The translations under genes and the position numbers were made by a program. This document shows positions 34,747 through 44,943 of a stretch of 46,193 nucleotides of DNA, one piece after another. Numbering within the stretch: position 1 is the first letter of the stretch; each line of letters begins with the position of its first letter. Origin of the DNA: Bacteroidota bacterium (GTDB lineage Bacteria > Bacteroidota > Bacteroidia > Chitinophagales > Chitinophagaceae); the NCBI GenBank assembly GCA_013285855.1, contig JABDGW010000019.1, positions 1 to 46,193 on the forward strand, in the 5' to 3' direction. The notes beneath the pieces were generated by a model. It ran no database searches, had not been told where the DNA came from, and saw nothing but the letters and a program-made list of their open reading frames with translations.

Positions 34747-35783
34747 TAATGTAAATTTATTTGAAGTGAAACAGTAAACCAGCCATCTTTTTTATTTATA
34801 AGCAAGGCATGATTAGCGCCATACAATAAATTTAATCTGCGTTTTACATTGTTCAGTCCAATCCCTGAATTTTTATCTTTATTGCCGTTTGCTGAATCAT
34901 TATATTTATTACTTACAAGAAATTGCAACAAGCCATTATCTTCCCTCAATTCCATATTAATCTGTGCATCAGTAATAATTCCGGTGCCATGTTTAAAAGC
35001 ATTTTCAACAAAAGGTATTAAAAGCATGGGTTCTATTTCGCTGCCATTGTTAATATTAAATGAAGTATGTATCTGCACGTTTTTTCCAAAGCGCTGCTGC
35101 TGCAGATCAATATAACTTTGAATATACTCAGTTTCTTTTTCAAGCGGCACTTTTTGTTCATCCGTTTCATACAACATATAACGCATGAGCGAGGAAAGCT
35201 TTATGAGTGAAGGCTCGAGCAGGTCAGATTTTTTTCGCGCCAGCGCAACCATATTATTTAATACATTAAACATAAAATGCGGGCTTACCTGCGATCTTAA
35301 AAATAAAAGTTCCGACTTTAAATTTTCTGTTTCCCGTTCCTGGCTCAGCTTTAAATTATGCTGTCTTTCAAGTAATACAAAATATGCTGTGCTGCTGGCA
35401 ATTATAAATAAATAAGGAGATATATTATAAATGATAAAGTTTGCCGTTTTAAAAGGCTGATGCGTAATGTACAGGTCGAAATAAAGACGGTGTATAAAAT
35501 ACACTATAAATATTGCCAGCACTTGTAAAAAAATAAATCGCACTACTTTTTTTCTACCCAATAAAAATGGAAGAAAAATATATACGTTTACATAAAAGAG
35601 CATTATCCATGCAACACTGGTTATAAAATAAAAGACCGTGAATGCTGCATCATCAGGTTGGGGCGCTTTGTGTTCATCTTTATACGAAATGCGCAATAAA
35701 AATGGTAATGAGAAAAGTAGGATCCAGCATATGGCATGCAACAATACAACAAACCATTTTTTGTTTGTTAAGCTAAATTTCAT
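34746..35783 (-). CDS. LytS-type sensor histidine kinase
   Basis: 345 residues. Four transmembrane helices occupy about 10-30, 48-72, 82-100 and 115-137, with no large extracytoplasmic domain. The His_kinase motif is FLRSQVSPHFMFNVLNNMVA with H169, followed by an ATPase domain with LLIPFVENAFKHGTGI and GIGLNNVKRRLNLLYG. The membrane-embedded N-terminus suggests it senses membrane or lipid-soluble signals. It forms a two-gene operon with the LytTR regulator; the genes share the sequence TAATG. Confidence 0.93.
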   Translation of the reverse strand: MKFSLTNKKWFVVLLHAICWILLFSLPFLLRISYKDEHKAPQPDDAAFTVFYFITSVAWIMLFYVNVYIFLPFLLGRKKVVRFIFLQVLAIFIVYFIHRLYFDLYITHQPFKTANFIIYNISPYLFIIASSTAYFVLLERQHNLKLSQERETENLKSELLFLRSQVSPHFMFNVLNNMVALARKKSDLLEPSLIKLSSLMRYMLYETDEQKVPLEKETEYIQSYIDLQQQRFGKNVQIHTSFNINNGSEIEPMLLIPFVENAFKHGTGIITDAQINMELREDNGLLQFLVSNKYNDSANGNKDKNSGIGLNNVKRRLNLLYGANHALLINKKDGWFTVSLQINLH

Positions 35784-36110
35784 TTCATCAAAGTACCAAA
35801 GAATTCAGCGAACAGTGAAAGAATTACAAAACATTGCGACAAAAACAAAATATGTATAGATGAAATTTTTTTAAATAGTAACGGGGCAATAAAATGGCCT
35901 GATATTTTCATGCTTGAAATACTTAGTTAAAGGCTTTAAAAAATTATTTGGTTTTAGATTTTTTAATGTAACATTGCAGTGGAAACAAGCTTTAGTCCAA
36001 GCAAAAAAATCAACACTCGCCTGTTTTCTCGTAACCAAAAAATTTCTTCCAAACAGTTTCAAAAAAAGCGTTTTGAGAAATTAATTATTCCAAAAGGATT
36101 TTGAATTTTT
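35784..36110. other. 327-bp spacer upstream of rho
   Basis: This lies between the divergent LytS kinase gene and rho, so it must hold both promoters and the rho leader. Bacterial rho leaders are often autoregulated, but no clear hairpin, ORF or RNA family is visible here. The stretch is very A+T-rich. Confidence 0.5.
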
Positions 36111-37787
36111 ATGTACGACATTCTCCAATTGAACGACATGCTGGTGCCCGAGCTTCTTGACATTGCCGAGCATCTTGATATTGCTAATGCCAATCAACTT
36201 GACAAGCAAGACCTTATTTACAGAATTCTTGACAAGCAAGCGTTAGCGCCTGGTGCCAACGCCAATAACGGTGCTGAAAAACCAAAGCGCAAACGAACCG
36301 TTAAAGCAAGCACTGCAAACACAACTGAGGAAGCAGAAGTAATGACGGAAGCACCCAGAAAAGAAAAACATTTGAAAGACAAACCCATTTTAAAAGATAA
36401 AGCTGAGAAAGACGAAAAGCCTAAACGTGCACGTGTTGTTAAATCAAGAAACGCTGATGACGCAACCGGGGCAAATGATGGACAGGAAGATATTCCTGCT
36501 GCTGAGGATTCTGGCGATTATAACGAAGATGAATCACTTACGCAAATAGGTGCCAATTTACTTAGTTTATTGGGTGAAGATGAACCAATAGTTTATCCTG
36601 ATGAGCAGGATACTGAAGAGCGCGTAACAAGTAAGCAACCTGGCCGAAAAGAACCTGCTTTCAATATAGAATTTGATGGCATAATACAGGCAGAAGGGGT
36701 ATTAGAAATGATGCCTGATGGATATGGTTTCCTGCGCAGTAGCGATTATAATTATCTTTCTTCACCTGATGATGTGTATGTTTCTCCTTCCCAAATAAAA
36801 TTGTTTGGTTTAAAAACCGGTGATACAGTTTATGGCTCGGTTCGCCCGCCAAAAGAAGGGGAAAAATATTTTGCTTTATTAAAAGTTGAAAGTATCAATT
36901 CTAAAAGCCCGGATGAAGTTAGAGACCGTGTGCCTTTTGATTACCTGACTCCTCTTTTTCCATTTGAAAAGCTGAATCTTTTTACAACACCAAGTGATTA
37001 TTCAACACGTATAATTGATTTGTTTACACCAATTGGCAAGGGGCAGCGCGGATTAATTGTTTCTCAGCCGAAAACCGGTAAAACAATGTTGTTAAAAGCA
37101 GTGGCAAATGCTATTGCTGCAAATCATCCTGAATGTTACCTGATGGTTGTTTTGGTTGATGAGCGCCCTGAAGAAGTTACTGATATGGAGCGCAGTGTAA
37201 AAGCAGAAGTAATTGCTTCTACTTTTGATGAGCCTGCAGAAAAACACGTAAAGGTTTCAAACATAGCATTACAAAAAGCAAAGCGTTTAGTGGAATGCGG
37301 CCATGATGTGGTTATTTTATTGGATAGTATTACACGTCTTGCACGTGCACATAATACAGTGGCGCCTGCCAGCGGTAAAGTATTGAGTGGAGGTGTTGAA
37401 GCCAATGCCATGCAAAAACCAAAACAGTTTTTTGGTGCTGCCCGTAAAATTGAAAATGGTGGTTCATTAACTATTCTTGCTACAGCGCTTATTGATACCG
37501 GAAGCAAAATGGACGAAGTAATATTTGAAGAGTTTAAAGGAACCGGTAATATGGAACTTCAGCTTGACAGGCGCTTATCTAACAAGCGTATTTTCCCTGC
37601 AATAGATTTAGTGGCTTCATCTACAAGACGCGACGATCTTTTGCTTGACAGAGACGTATTACAACGCATGAATATTCTTCGCTTATATATTAATGATATG
37701 AATACCGAAGAAGCTATGAGCGAATTATTAAAACGCATGCGTGGCACAAAAAGCAATGAAGAATTTTTGGCGAGCATGAATGGCTAA
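36111..37787 (+). CDS. rho: Transcription termination factor Rho with long disordered insert
   Basis: 558 residues, much longer than the 419 of E. coli Rho. The N-terminal helical domain (about 1-45: [20 protein letters not shown]) is followed by a low-complexity, highly charged insert (about 48-182) rich in Lys, Glu, Asp and Ala. The cold-shock-like RNA-binding domain then has [20 protein letters not shown]. The ATPase core has the Walker [13 protein letters not shown] (K324), the Walker [17 protein letters not shown], and the C-terminal [20 protein letters not shown]. It unwinds nascent RNA and ends transcription. In Bacteroides the equivalent insert has been reported to drive condensate formation; that role here is inference. 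Confidence 0.95.
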   Translation: MYDILQLNDMLVPELLDIAEHLDIANANQLDKQDLIYRILDKQALAPGANANNGAEKPKRKRTVKASTANTTEEAEVMTEAPRKEKHLKDKPILKDKAEKDEKPKRARVVKSRNADDATGANDGQEDIPAAEDSGDYNEDESLTQIGANLLSLLGEDEPIVYPDEQDTEERVTSKQPGRKEPAFNIEFDGIIQAEGVLEMMPDGYGFLRSSDYNYLSSPDDVYVSPSQIKLFGLKTGDTVYGSVRPPKEGEKYFALLKVESINSKSPDEVRDRVPFDYLTPLFPFEKLNLFTTPSDYSTRIIDLFTPIGKGQRGLIVSQPKTGKTMLLKAVANAIAANHPECYLMVVLVDERPEEVTDMERSVKAEVIASTFDEPAEKHVKVSNIALQKAKRLVECGHDVVILLDSITRLARAHNTVAPASGKVLSGGVEANAMQKPKQFFGAARKIENGGSLTILATALIDTGSKMDEVIFEEFKGTGNMELQLDRRLSNKRIFPAIDLVASSTRRDDLLLDRDVLQRMNILRLYINDMNTEEAMSELLKRMRGTKSNEEFLASMNG

Positions 37788-37858
37788 TTCGTTTTTCTGA
37801 AAAATCCCTTTGATATATTCTTATTGCATTGAGTTGTTTTAAACAATTGCGTATTACA

Positions 37859-38281
37859 ATGAACGCTTGTTTTACAAATGATATTTATACAAGAATTGTA
37901 TCAGCAAAAATTTTTATAGATGATCATTTTGAGCAACCGATAAATCTTGAACAAATTTCAAGGCAAGCTTACTTATCAAAGTTTCATTTTCATCGCATCT
38001 TTAAAACCATCTATAAAAAAACACCTCACGAATATCTTACTGCAAAAAGATTGGATAAGGCAAAATTGCTTTTAGAAAAAGAGGGCATCAACATAACAGA
38101 TGTTTGCAATTGTGTGGGTTTCGAAAGTTTGAGCTCCTTCAGCCTTTTATTTAAAAAGCAAAATGGTTTTGCGCCGCAGTATTACAGGAGCATTGCTTAT
38201 TTAAAAAAGCAGTTAGCGCAACAACAACCTAAAAGTTTTATTCCGCATTGCTATGTTGAAACGTATAAGATTGATAGTTAA
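37859..38281 (+). CDS. Short AraC-family HTH regulator
   Basis: 140 residues from the ATG at 37859; an upstream TTG at 37829 is unlikely. The protein is essentially the AraC DNA-binding domain: RIVSAKIFIDDHFEQPINLE, QISRQAYLSKFHFHRIFKTI, then the second HTH INITDVCNCVGFESLSSFSL with FKKQNGFAPQYYRS. There is no ligand-binding domain of normal size. It converges with the GH18 gene with only 3 bp between stops. Target genes are unknown. Confidence 0.9.
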   Translation: MNACFTNDIYTRIVSAKIFIDDHFEQPINLEQISRQAYLSKFHFHRIFKTIYKKTPHEYLTAKRLDKAKLLLEKEGINITDVCNCVGFESLSSFSLLFKKQNGFAPQYYRSIAYLKKQLAQQQPKSFIPHCYVETYKIDS

Positions 38282-38284
38282 AAA

Positions 38285-39373
38285 TTAATGATGCAATGTG
38301 CTGTCAATAACATCAACCAAACCATTTACGGGTTTATCCTCATTCAAATCCCAAAACATAATTCCATATAATCCTTTATCAACAGCATATTTTGTTTTCA
38401 AAGCAATGGAACGCTCATTGTCATAACTGAAAACTTTCTTCAGTGTTTTATTGTACATATATGGCGCTTTGGCTGTATCATCCCAATAATAAACATAACC
38501 TTGTTGCTGCATCGAATCGAGATTAAAATTTTTCCAGAACATACCATGATCAAAATTGCCTGGCTGATACAAGCCATTATCCGCATCAATATTTGCATTA
38601 AAAATTCTGCCGTACATAGCGGCGCCAATAGCAATTTTATTTAAAGGAAAATGTATTGAATCAAAGAAGTGAATAGCATTATCAACTGACTCTATTTGTT
38701 CCGGTGTAGAATATAAAGGAGTGTGATGGCCGGTTACAGTACTATTGCCATTCACCAAATCATATGACATTAAGTTTACGACATCAACCAGCTGTTCTAT
38801 TTTTTCCCATTCAATAGATTCCTGCACATATTTTTCGAAGCCACCGGCTGCAAAACTTATCTCATATTTTTTACCAAGTGTATCACGCAATGTCTGCATG
38901 AGAGACGTAAAATTTTGTTTATCTGCAGGCAAGTATTGATGATTTGGGAAGCCTTCAATCGCCGGATATTCCCAGTCTATATCAATGCCGTCTGTTTTAA
39001 AATATTGCATTAAATCTTTTGCAGAAGATGCAAATTTTTTTCTGCCATCATTTGTTGAAAAGGTTTCAGAACAAGGTCCGCAACCACCCCAACCACCAAG
39101 TGAGAGTATAACTTTTAAAGATGAATTTCTTTTTTTCAATTCAACCAAATGCTGAATGATCAAACTGTCTCTTGCATTATCAACATGCAGCTCATCATTT
39201 TTTAAATGACAAAAACTATAAATGATATGCGTGAGTTTTTCAACCGGATATGCATCAACGCTGTTTAAATCTCCGGAGTAATAAGCAATTACTGCTGTTT
39301 TTTTAAGTTGATTTTGTGCGTTTACAATGCAAGCTGTTGTTGCAAATACAAGTAATAATATTATTTTTTTCAT
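38285..39373 (-). CDS. GH18 family glycosidase (chitinase-like)
   Basis: 362 residues. A signal peptide ends near VNAQ. The GH18 catalytic motif DGIDIDWEYP is intact, with the acid/base E135 and D131/D133. The first conserved block is LKVILSLGGWGG, and the barrel continues with VDVVNLMSYDLV and KIAIGAAMYGRIF, ending YGIMFWDLNEDKP. It should cleave beta-1,4-linked N-acetylglucosamine bonds in chitin or peptidoglycan-like glycans outside the cytoplasm. It follows the S9 peptidase gene with a 14-bp gap in the same direction, so the two are probably in one operon. Confidence 0.93.
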   Translation of the reverse strand: MKKIILLLVFATTACIVNAQNQLKKTAVIAYYSGDLNSVDAYPVEKLTHIIYSFCHLKNDELHVDNARDSLIIQHLVELKKRNSSLKVILSLGGWGGCGPCSETFSTNDGRKKFASSAKDLMQYFKTDGIDIDWEYPAIEGFPNHQYLPADKQNFTSLMQTLRDTLGKKYEISFAAGGFEKYVQESIEWEKIEQLVDVVNLMSYDLVNGNSTVTGHHTPLYSTPEQIESVDNAIHFFDSIHFPLNKIAIGAAMYGRIFNANIDADNGLYQPGNFDHGMFWKNFNLDSMQQQGYVYYWDDTAKAPYMYNKTLKKVFSYDNERSIALKTKYAVDKGLYGIMFWDLNEDKPVNGLVDVIDSTLHH

Positions 39374-39387
39374 TGAATGTTTTATTA

Positions 39388-41700
39388 TTAATTCATTGCA
39401 TTTCTTGGATCAGTAGCAATCTTCAGTTCATATTCTTTTGGGGGCTCTTTGTACAATAAATTTCTTACGAAATAATCCCAACGGCGACGCATCATGTAAA
39501 AAGAATTCATACCGTAACCATGGTGGCTATCAGGAAACACTATCAGGTCATAATCTTTATTAGCAGCCTCAAGTGCTTTTATAACAAGCAGTGTATTATA
39601 CGGAGGAACATTATCATCCATTAATCCGTGTGCCAATAATAATTTTCCTTTTAAGTTTTTTGCATACACCTGGTTTGCCTGCATTTCATAATTATCGCCA
39701 TTTACTAAACCAATATATCGTTCACCCCAATCATCTTCATATTCCCTGTTGTCATGATTGCCTGATTCTGAAATGCCAACTTTGAAAAAATCAGGATATC
39801 TGAACATAGCGCAAGCTGTTGCAAAACCGCCGCCTGAATGTCCCCAAATTCCAATGCGGTTTGTATCCATGTAACTATGTTGTTGCGCTAATTGACGAAT
39901 ACCTGTAATCTGATCGGGCAAAGTATTGTCTGCCATAAAACCATAGCTCATATCATGAAAAGATTTTGAACGCAAAGGATTACTCGTGCCTTCAATTTCA
40001 ACAACAACAAAACCTAATTCAGCTAGCGCCTGGTTATCACCTCTTGCAGCAATGAATGACCAACTGCCCACACTTCCACCTTGCGGACCCGGATATATAT
40101 AATCAATTACCGGATATTTTTTTGTTGAATCAAAATGTGTTGGCGTGTACATTAATCCATATAAATCTGTTGTACCATCATGCGCTTTTACGGTAATTGA
40201 AATTGGAGGTTTCCATCCGCTTACCTGCAACCTGCTTAGATCTGTTTTTTCTAATGTTGCAATGATCTTGCCATTCATGTTGCGCAATACAACAACATTT
40301 GGTACATCAGGCTGCGAATAATTATCAATAAAATAATTTTCAGAAGAAGACAATGAGATAGAATGATTGCCGGTTTCAGGTGTTAAGTCAACCAAATTTT
40401 TTCCATCAAAATCAACTTTGCAAAAATGTGTGAAGTATGGATTCTTCGCATCCTTTCCATCAGCTAAAAAATAAATTTGTCTTTTTTGTTCATCAACTTT
40501 TACCATCTCAGTAACTGCAAAATCTCCTTTTGTAATTTGGTTTTTTAACTTACCTGCTGTTGCATCATATAAATATAAATGTCCCCAGTTATCTCTTTCA
40601 GAATACCAGATTATCTCATGTGTTTTTGAAAGATAATGCCAGTTGATAGCGCCTTGTCCTGATTCATATTGCGTATGAACAGTTTCTTCAAACACTTCAC
40701 GCACTTCGCCGGTAGCTGTGTTTGCAATGCGGAACTTTTCTGTTTTATGATCTCTTGAAGTAGATACAAAAGCAAGTTCATTTTCATCAGCGCTCCAATC
40801 AACATCATCAAATGTTCCGCTGCTTGAAATATCATCACTTAAACTGCCGCGATGCGGATCAGGTGCAACCTGCAAACGGATCACTTTCGGCTCGTCAACA
40901 TTAATGATCACTCTTTGTATCATGATAATGTTTGAATCGCCGGGCAAAGGATATTTCCATTGTTGCAATGTTGGGTGACCAACATTTGTTGTTACTAAAT
41001 ACATGTCACCGGCTTTGCGTTCGTCCTGCTGAAATGTTGCGATCTTTTTTGAATCAGGCGACCAGCGAAGAATTGGGTTATTGGAATGTTTCCATCCGGC
41101 ATTATCTGTGGCATAACCAAAATACTGAATGCCATCTGTCGTAAGTTGCGTGAGTTGATTTGTTGCAACATCCCTCACCCATAAATTATAATCTTTTATA
41201 AAAGCGGCTTTGCTTCCATCAGGTGATAACAACTCATTTTCTTTTGCAGATTTATTTATTGAAGTAGATTGATCTTCTGTTATGGTATATGTTTTCAAAT
41301 CTGCTTTCCATTGTTTTCCACTTGCAGAAAATGATATTGATCTTCCATCATCAACATATTTAATAGTTTTAAAAGGAAGCGTGTTAGCTGCATAATTTTT
41401 TCCTGTTGCAGATGATAATGCTGCGGCTAATTTTTGCTGATCGAAAGCCGCAGCACGTGTGCCTTTTGCAGCATCAATCAATATAAATTCGCTGCCCTGT
41501 GGTGTGAGCACACGATACCAGAATTTATTATCATTCATCCAGTTTGCCGTTGTAAATGCACGATCAATTTTTTGGGCTGTATTATAAAAAAGAAATTGTT
41601 CGGCATTCGCATAATCCTTTGCAGTTAAAGAATCTTTTTGTTGCGCATTTGTTATGGCAAAAAACAGAATAGCAATCACGGGTAAAAAAAACTTTTTCAT
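39388..41700 (-). CDS. S9 family dipeptidyl-peptidase IV-like exopeptidase
   Basis: 770 residues from the ATG at 41700, which gives a clean signal peptide (KKFFLPVIAILFFAITNAQQ). A longer reading from 41793 adds a Cys-rich leader unlike the family. The beta-propeller domain is followed by the alpha/beta hydrolase domain with the catalytic triad: Ser622 in GIWGHSGGGFA, Asp in HGLMDDNVPP (about 695-696) and His in FPDSHHGYG (about 726-727). It matches periplasmic DPP4-type enzymes that remove N-terminal dipeptides. It precedes the GH18 gene by 14 bp and may share its operon. Confidence 0.93.
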   Translation of the reverse strand: MKKFFLPVIAILFFAITNAQQKDSLTAKDYANAEQFLFYNTAQKIDRAFTTANWMNDNKFWYRVLTPQGSEFILIDAAKGTRAAAFDQQKLAAALSSATGKNYAANTLPFKTIKYVDDGRSISFSASGKQWKADLKTYTITEDQSTSINKSAKENELLSPDGSKAAFIKDYNLWVRDVATNQLTQLTTDGIQYFGYATDNAGWKHSNNPILRWSPDSKKIATFQQDERKAGDMYLVTTNVGHPTLQQWKYPLPGDSNIIMIQRVIINVDEPKVIRLQVAPDPHRGSLSDDISSSGTFDDVDWSADENELAFVSTSRDHKTEKFRIANTATGEVREVFEETVHTQYESGQGAINWHYLSKTHEIIWYSERDNWGHLYLYDATAGKLKNQITKGDFAVTEMVKVDEQKRQIYFLADGKDAKNPYFTHFCKVDFDGKNLVDLTPETGNHSISLSSSENYFIDNYSQPDVPNVVVLRNMNGKIIATLEKTDLSRLQVSGWKPPISITVKAHDGTTDLYGLMYTPTHFDSTKKYPVIDYIYPGPQGGSVGSWSFIAARGDNQALAELGFVVVEIEGTSNPLRSKSFHDMSYGFMADNTLPDQITGIRQLAQQHSYMDTNRIGIWGHSGGGFATACAMFRYPDFFKVGISESGNHDNREYEDDWGERYIGLVNGDNYEMQANQVYAKNLKGKLLLAHGLMDDNVPPYNTLLVIKALEAANKDYDLIVFPDSHHGYGMNSFYMMRRRWDYFVRNLLYKEPPKEYELKIATDPRNAMN

Positions 41701-41815
41701 GTTTAATATAAGTAGTTTAAATGCTGCGCAAAATAAACGCTTTGATTTTTTGTTGAAGTATATTTTTATAAAATTACAAGCGCAGCAAGGCATTCAATTT
41801 ATACGGCAATCTTAG

Positions 41816-43201
41816 TTACTCAATTCCTAGTTGCTGCTGTATTTCTTCTAATGCCTTTCCTTTTGTTTCAGGCACTTTGGTTAATACCCAAACGAGCTGC
41901 AACACCATCATACAAGAAAAAAATGCAAATATTGGCCAGGGATTATCTTTTAAAATGCCATTTTTTTCATCTATAAATACCGGGGAAATTAAAGTAATAA
42001 TAGCGGCAAATATCCAATGCGTACCTGCGCCAAATGATTGTCCCATGGCACGAATTTTATTTGGAAATATTTCTGAAATAAATACCCAGATCACAGCACC
42101 CTGCCCTATAGCGTGAGACGCAATAAACATAGCTAAAAATGTAGTTAAGACGCCAGCTTCGGCGTGGTTGTAAAAACATAAGGCAACAGCAGCAAGACTT
42201 ACAATATAACCGAATGAACCAATTAACAAAAGGGTTTTTCTTCCAACGCGATCTATAAGATATAAACCAACAAACGTAAATACAAGATTAGTACCTCCAA
42301 TAGTTATAGAGCTTAACAACGAATCTTTTGCAGCAAGCCCGGCGCTTTCTAAAATGCGTGGTGCATAATACAAAATAAAATTAATGCCGGATAATTGATT
42401 AAAGAAAGCTACAAAAAATGCTAACCCTAAAATAGTTATATGTTTTCTGCTTATAAAAGCAACTTTTTTTCCGCCAATATCTTCATGTTGTATCCCGGAT
42501 TTTATTAACGCTATTTCTGCATCGGGATTTGTAATGCCTAACTTAGATAATACTTTTTTTGCTTCAGCATCCCTGCCTTTTGTTATAAGCCAGCGTGGGC
42601 TTTCAGGTATGCCCAAAACCAAAATTGAATAAATAAAAGAAGGGATGGCCATTACACCCAACATCCATCTCCAGTCATTATTGCCGCCAACACCTTTAAG
42701 CAGGTAATTGGAAACATAAGCAAGTAATATTGCAAATACAATATTAAACTGGTACATAGCTCCCAGCCTGCCTCTTGAAGATGCTGTTGAGATTTCTGAA
42801 ACATAAGTAGGCGCTGCAACAGAAGAAACCCCAATACCTAAGCCGCCAATAAAACGAAAGAAAGAAAACATGTAAGGGTTTGGCGCCAGCGCAGAACCAA
42901 TTGAAGAAACCGTAAAAAGAATTCCAATCCAGATCAGCACTTTTTTTCTTCCATATTTTTGTGTAGGTATGCCGCCCGCTAATGCACCAACAACAGTTCC
43001 CCACAAAGCCATTGACATAATAAAGAATCCATGAAACCATGGTGATGTATGCCATAATTCCTGGATAGGTTTATCAGCTCCTGAAATTACAACTGTATCA
43101 AATCCAAAAATAAAACCGGCCAGTGCCGCCGTTAGTGAAATGCCAAACAGAAAACTTTTCCCATCAGATGAAATGCCGGCAGAAGCAATGTTAGTTTGCA
43201 T
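41816..43201 (-). CDS. Sugar porter MFS transporter
   Basis: 461 residues from the ATG at 43201; an upstream ATG at 43234 is possible but adds a polar leader unlike the family. About 12 helices and the sugar-porter signatures are present: GFIFGFDTVVISGA in helix 1, PTQKYGRKKVLIWIG, RFIGGLGIGVSSVAAPTYVS, PESPRWLITKGRDAEAKKV, FFNQLSGINFILYYAP, WVFISEIFPNKIRAMGQ and PETKGKALEEIQQ. It imports a monosaccharide with protons; the exact sugar cannot be read. It lies 115 bp before the S9 peptidase gene in the same direction, so it may supply sugars released nearby. Confidence 0.93.
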   Translation of the reverse strand: MQTNIASAGISSDGKSFLFGISLTAALAGFIFGFDTVVISGADKPIQELWHTSPWFHGFFIMSMALWGTVVGALAGGIPTQKYGRKKVLIWIGILFTVSSIGSALAPNPYMFSFFRFIGGLGIGVSSVAAPTYVSEISTASSRGRLGAMYQFNIVFAILLAYVSNYLLKGVGGNNDWRWMLGVMAIPSFIYSILVLGIPESPRWLITKGRDAEAKKVLSKLGITNPDAEIALIKSGIQHEDIGGKKVAFISRKHITILGLAFFVAFFNQLSGINFILYYAPRILESAGLAAKDSLLSSITIGGTNLVFTFVGLYLIDRVGRKTLLLIGSFGYIVSLAAVALCFYNHAEAGVLTTFLAMFIASHAIGQGAVIWVFISEIFPNKIRAMGQSFGAGTHWIFAAIITLISPVFIDEKNGILKDNPWPIFAFFSCMMVLQLVWVLTKVPETKGKALEEIQQQLGIE

Positions 43202-43320
43202 ATATGTAGTTTGAGAACTTTTAATAATCACCACTTCTGGTTTACCCGAAGCGCTTAAGCAAAATACAATGTTATTTGCAGCTTATCCTATTTGATTTAT
43301 GTTTTTAAATACTCCAATAT

Positions 43321-43348
43321 AAAATTCCCGGCGAATGCCGGGAATTTT
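43321..43348. terminator. Strong hairpin terminator upstream of the sugar porter
   Basis: AAAATTCCCGGC (43321-43332) and GCCGGGAATTTT (43337-43348) form a perfect 12-bp stem with loop GAAT. It ends the transcript of the minus-strand gene at 43381-43701 and isolates the sugar porter. Confidence 0.9.
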
Positions 43349-43380
43349 TATAATAAGAAAATATATGTTGAGTGAGTAAA

Positions 43381-43701
43381 TTAATTATAGCACATACAGC
43401 TAAGCGAATTATGCGGATCTATTGAAGTTGATTTTTCAGTAGCTAATGGAAACTCGCCATACTCAAGTTGCAGAAAAGAAAACGCCGGGCGCATTTGCCA
43501 TAAATACAATTTCTTATCTTCCGGTGCATTAAACACTTCAGGCAAAATTTCGTATATCAACCCGTTTGCACAAACTTCTTCCATTTGCTCCTGCGATGTA
43601 AAAGTTTTGTCGTTATTTGTTTCTTTGCTGCACCATTGCCTTTGTGCAAAAGAATTATTTGTTACCAGCAGTATCTCTCTTTGTGTAGAATTTGTTTTCA
43701 T
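43381..43701 (-). CDS. Small hypothetical protein with Cys-containing C-terminal tail
   Basis: 106 residues from the ATG at 43701; an earlier in-frame ATG at 43737 adds a basic leader and is less likely. No family is recognised. It has a polar N-terminal segment, a central stretch with YEILPEVFNAPEDKKLYLWQ and MRPAFSFLQLEYGEF, and the tail DPHNSLSCMCYN. It is a monocistronic minus-strand gene with its own strong terminator, so it is probably real. It could be a cytosolic small protein; a peptide-precursor role is only a guess. Confidence 0.6.
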   Translation of the reverse strand: MKTNSTQREILLVTNNSFAQRQWCSKETNNDKTFTSQEQMEEVCANGLIYEILPEVFNAPEDKKLYLWQMRPAFSFLQLEYGEFPLATEKSTSIDPHNSLSCMCYN

Positions 43702-43857
43702 CTTCAATCTTTTTAATTTACTGATTTGTGTAACCAACCAGTGTTTAAAGAATTAGACGTGATTTGATATTAAAAGATACATCAGCATTAAAAAAATTCC
43801 GTTAAAAAAAACCCTGCACATTGTATTAACTTCCTTATATTTAAAAACTAAATTTAT

Positions 43858-43865
43858 TAGCTTTG
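43858..43865 (+). promoter_or_regulatory. Bacteroidota-type -7 box of recA
   Basis: TAGCTTTG matches the TAnnTTTG consensus of the Bacteroidota -7 element. It lies 24 bp before the recA start. No good -33 TTTG was found at the expected spacing, so the call is moderate. Confidence 0.5.
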
Positions 43866-43889
43866 CCATCTTAATTAAACAGCCTTAAA

Positions 43890-44921
43890 ATGAAAAATGA
43901 TAAAGAAAAAGATTTGAGTTCAGATAAACTAAAAGCACTTAAACTAACCATTGAAAAAATTGACAAGGATTTTGGTAAAGGCAGTGTAATGATGATGAAT
44001 GAACGCGGCGAAAGAACAATGGAAGTTATATCTACAGGTTCAATTGGTTTGGATATTGCCCTCGGCGTTGGAGGTTTACCAAAAGGAAGAGTTGTTGAAA
44101 TTTATGGACCTGAATCAAGCGGTAAAACAACCATTGCAACGCATGTAATTGCAGAGGCACAAAAGAAAGGTGGCATTTGTGCCATCATAGATGCGGAACA
44201 CGCGTTTGACAGTTCTTATGCACAAAAGCTCGGCGTTGATATTGATAATCTTTTGATCTCTCAACCTGACTATGGTGAACAGGGCCTGGAAATAGCAGAT
44301 CGCTTAATTCTTTCGGGTGCATTAGATGTTGTGGTGATAGATTCTGTTGCCGCACTTGTACCAAAAGGCGAACTGGAAGGTGAAATGGGCGACAGTAAAA
44401 TGGGATTGCAGGCAAGATTAATGAGCCAGGCTTTACGCAAGCTTACAGCAACCATCAGCAAAACAAATACTATTTGCATTTTTATAAACCAGTTGCGTGA
44501 AAAAATTGGCGTTATGTTCGGCAACCCTGAAACAACAACAGGTGGTAATGCCTTAAAATTTTATTGTTCTGTTCGTTTGGATATTCGCCGCCTCGCACAA
44601 ATAAAAGATGGTGATGAAGCGATAGGCAACCGCGTAAAAGTAAAAGTGGTTAAGAACAAAGTTGCGCCGCCATTCCGCAGCGCAGAGTTTGATATAATTT
44701 TTGGTGAAGGCATAAGCAAGATTGGCGAGATTATAGATATGGGTGTTGAAATGAGCATCATTCAGAAAAGCGGAAGCTGGTTTAGCTATGACAGCAATAA
44801 ACTTGGCCAGGGCCGTGAAGCGGTGAAAAATCTGTTATCTGATAACGAAGGATTAGCCAATGAAATTGAAGGAAAGATAAGAGCAAAACTTACCGAGTTG
44901 CAGCCTGCAGATATTGCGTAA
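43890..44921 (+). CDS. recA: Recombinase A
   Basis: 343 residues, normal length. The RecA core is unmistakable: Walker [15 protein letters not shown] (73-80), [20 protein letters not shown], Walker [21 protein letters not shown], the L1/L2 loops and [20 protein letters not shown], ending with [20 protein letters not shown]. It forms filaments on single-stranded DNA for homologous recombination and repair. It converges with a minus-strand gene 22 bp away. No LexA-like site was recognised upstream. Confidence 0.97.
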   Translation: MKNDKEKDLSSDKLKALKLTIEKIDKDFGKGSVMMMNERGERTMEVISTGSIGLDIALGVGGLPKGRVVEIYGPESSGKTTIATHVIAEAQKKGGICAIIDAEHAFDSSYAQKLGVDIDNLLISQPDYGEQGLEIADRLILSGALDVVVIDSVAALVPKGELEGEMGDSKMGLQARLMSQALRKLTATISKTNTICIFINQLREKIGVMFGNPETTTGGNALKFYCSVRLDIRRLAQIKDGDEAIGNRVKVKVVKNKVAPPFRSAEFDIIFGEGISKIGEIIDMGVEMSIIQKSGSWFSYDSNKLGQGREAVKNLLSDNEGLANEIEGKIRAKLTELQPADIA

Positions 44922-44943
44922 CGCAAGGAAATTAGTATTATAG

